From: Myxococcaceae bacterium
GTDB taxonomy: Bacteria; Myxococcota; Myxococcia; Myxococcales; Myxococcaceae
Assembly (NCBI GenBank): GCA_016793095.1
Contig: JAEUJQ010000052.1
Span: 248,001-312,000 of the forward strand
Length of the DNA: 64,000 nt
Direction of reading: 5' to 3'
In this document: piece after piece, positions 63,316 to 64,000 of the stretch
Layout of the letters: the number at the start of each line of letters is the position of its first letter
Position numbering within the stretch: position 1 is the first letter of the stretch
The notes under the pieces: model-generated
Seen by the model: only the letters and a program-made list of their open reading frames with translations
Databases searched by the model: none
Told to the model about the DNA's origin: nothing
Made by a program: the position numbers and the translations under genes

Positions 63316-64000
63316 ATGAGCCGCGGCCTGGCAGGCGACTTCGAGACGATGCCGCTGAAGGACCTGATCGTCTACCTGGCCAACCGCCTGGCCACGGGCG
63401 TGCTGACGCTGGAGCGCGAGGGCACGAAGAAGCAGGTGCAGCTCGAGCAGGGCCGCATCATCAACGCGTCGTCCAACCTGCCGCGCGAGTACCTCGGGCA
63501 GTTCCTCATCAACATGGGGCACATCACCGAGGAGCAGTTCAACCGCGCCTGGCAGACCCAACAGGACACGAAGGTCTACCTGGGGCGCATCCTCACCATG
63601 ATCGGCCTGGTGAAGGAGGACGTCGTCGTGACCGCGCTCGCCACCAAGTTCCGCGAGACCGTGCACGAGGCGTGCGAGTGGAAGGTCGGCACCTTCTCCT
63701 TCTTCCCGCAGCTGCCGCCGCCGATGGTGGACGGGCTGGACGTGCAGGTGTCGTTGATGGACATCTACAAGGAAGCCGACTTCCGCGCGCAGGCCTGGGA
63801 GCAGATCCGCAAGGTCTTCCCCTCGCCCCACTGCACGCTCGAGGTGAAGGCCAGCCAGCTCGAGGTCGCGCCGCGCAAGGGGTCGCTCGAGACGAAGCTG
63901 CTCGAGGGCATCGGCGCCGGCAAGACGCTCGAGGAGCTCGCGCTGGGGCTGCACGCGACCGACTTCTTCCTCTACCAGCGCCTCTACGCGCTCCACGCCA
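63316..64000 (+). CDS. DUF4388-domain protein, 3' end cut by window
   Basis: 228 residues are visible and the frame is open to the edge. It begins MSRGLAGDFETMPLKDLIVY, the DUF4388 start, with LATGVLTLEREGTKKQVQLE and GRIINASSNLPREYLG. A middle segment (WEQIRKVFPSPHCTLEVK) follows and the next helices (GKTLEELALGLHATDFFLYQ) resemble the repeated winged units seen in such proteins. DUF4388 proteins accompany myxobacterial gliding and regulatory systems. The ATG at 63316 is chosen on that homology. It faces away from the glutaredoxin gene over a 189-base gap. Confidence 0.88.
   Translation, partial: MSRGLAGDFETMPLKDLIVYLANRLATGVLTLEREGTKKQVQLEQGRIINASSNLPREYLGQFLINMGHITEEQFNRAWQTQQDTKVYLGRILTMIGLVKEDVVVTALATKFRETVHEACEWKVGTFSFFPQLPPPMVDGLDVQVSLMDIYKEADFRAQAWEQIRKVFPSPHCTLEVKASQLEVAPRKGSLETKLLEGIGAGKTLEELALGLHATDFFLYQRLYALHA

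Overview
The window is very GC-rich, gene-dense DNA from a delta-proteobacterial lineage, most likely a myxobacterium (Myxococcota). The clues are a MYXO-CTERM-type sorting tail, many Cys-rich and Gly-rich lipoproteins, a Ser/Thr kinase with PEGA-like repeats, DUF4388, a group-3 sigma-32-type factor and a REC-CheB-REC protein. Genes are tightly packed, and operons are joined by many ATGA/GTGA stop-start overlaps.

Left part (1-33.7 kb), chromosomal. An OmpR/PhoB-type regulator (cut by the left edge) and a membrane-anchored metallophosphoesterase precede divergent ppx and ppk. tatA, a TRAP-T-like secreted protein and a sigma-32-type factor follow. A reverse-strand operon at 8.3-12.2 kb makes or modifies pterins: a FolM/PTR1-like SDR, a FolB-cupin fusion, QueD/PTPS, FolE and an FAD oxidase. 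Next come a LysR/dinucleotide-binding reductase pair, an isochorismatase-Rieske pair and a cNMP-binding diguanylate cyclase. A six-gene reverse operon (16.6-27.2 kb) links an OmpA/TSP3 envelope protein, a FecR protein, a CHASE2 nucleotide cyclase, two Cys-rich lipoproteins and a TPR/cNMP-binding protein. It looks like a complete envelope-to-cytoplasm cyclic-nucleotide circuit. More secreted Cys-rich proteins, a lipoprotein hydrolase, a GyrI-like protein, a cysteine-less glutaredoxin relative and an aldo/keto reductase follow.

Middle (about 33.75-49.29 kb), a mobile island beside an initiator tRNA gene (49285-49358, reverse strand). It carries a candidate defence module: a Rossmann/methyltransferase-like protein, a PD-(D/E)XK-like protein and a divergent PHP-SMC ATPase, with a perfect palindrome in the shared promoter. 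Next to it are an HsdM C-terminal scar and a NucS-like nuclease with a PUA/EVE-like tail. The mobility genes are a tyrosine recombinase, an XRE regulator, an excisionase-like HTH protein, an archaeo-eukaryotic-type primase, a 75-residue coupled protein and a large serine recombinase. The serine recombinase ORF runs into the 3' end of the tRNA. An 11-bp direct repeat at the two ends is the best candidate for the attachment core. The gene set resembles a phage satellite or integrative element with defence cargo.

Right part (49.4-64 kb), chromosomal again. It holds a membrane protein and a PlsC-type acyltransferase, a CxxCH secreted protein, a transmembrane Ser/Thr kinase, a Gly-rich lipoprotein and REC-CheB-REC. 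It then holds a secreted beta-helix protein whose MYXO-CTERM coding tail has been tandemly duplicated in a 113-bp period, a zinc-ribbon membrane protein, a glutaredoxin/aminotransferase pair and a DUF4388 protein cut by the right edge.
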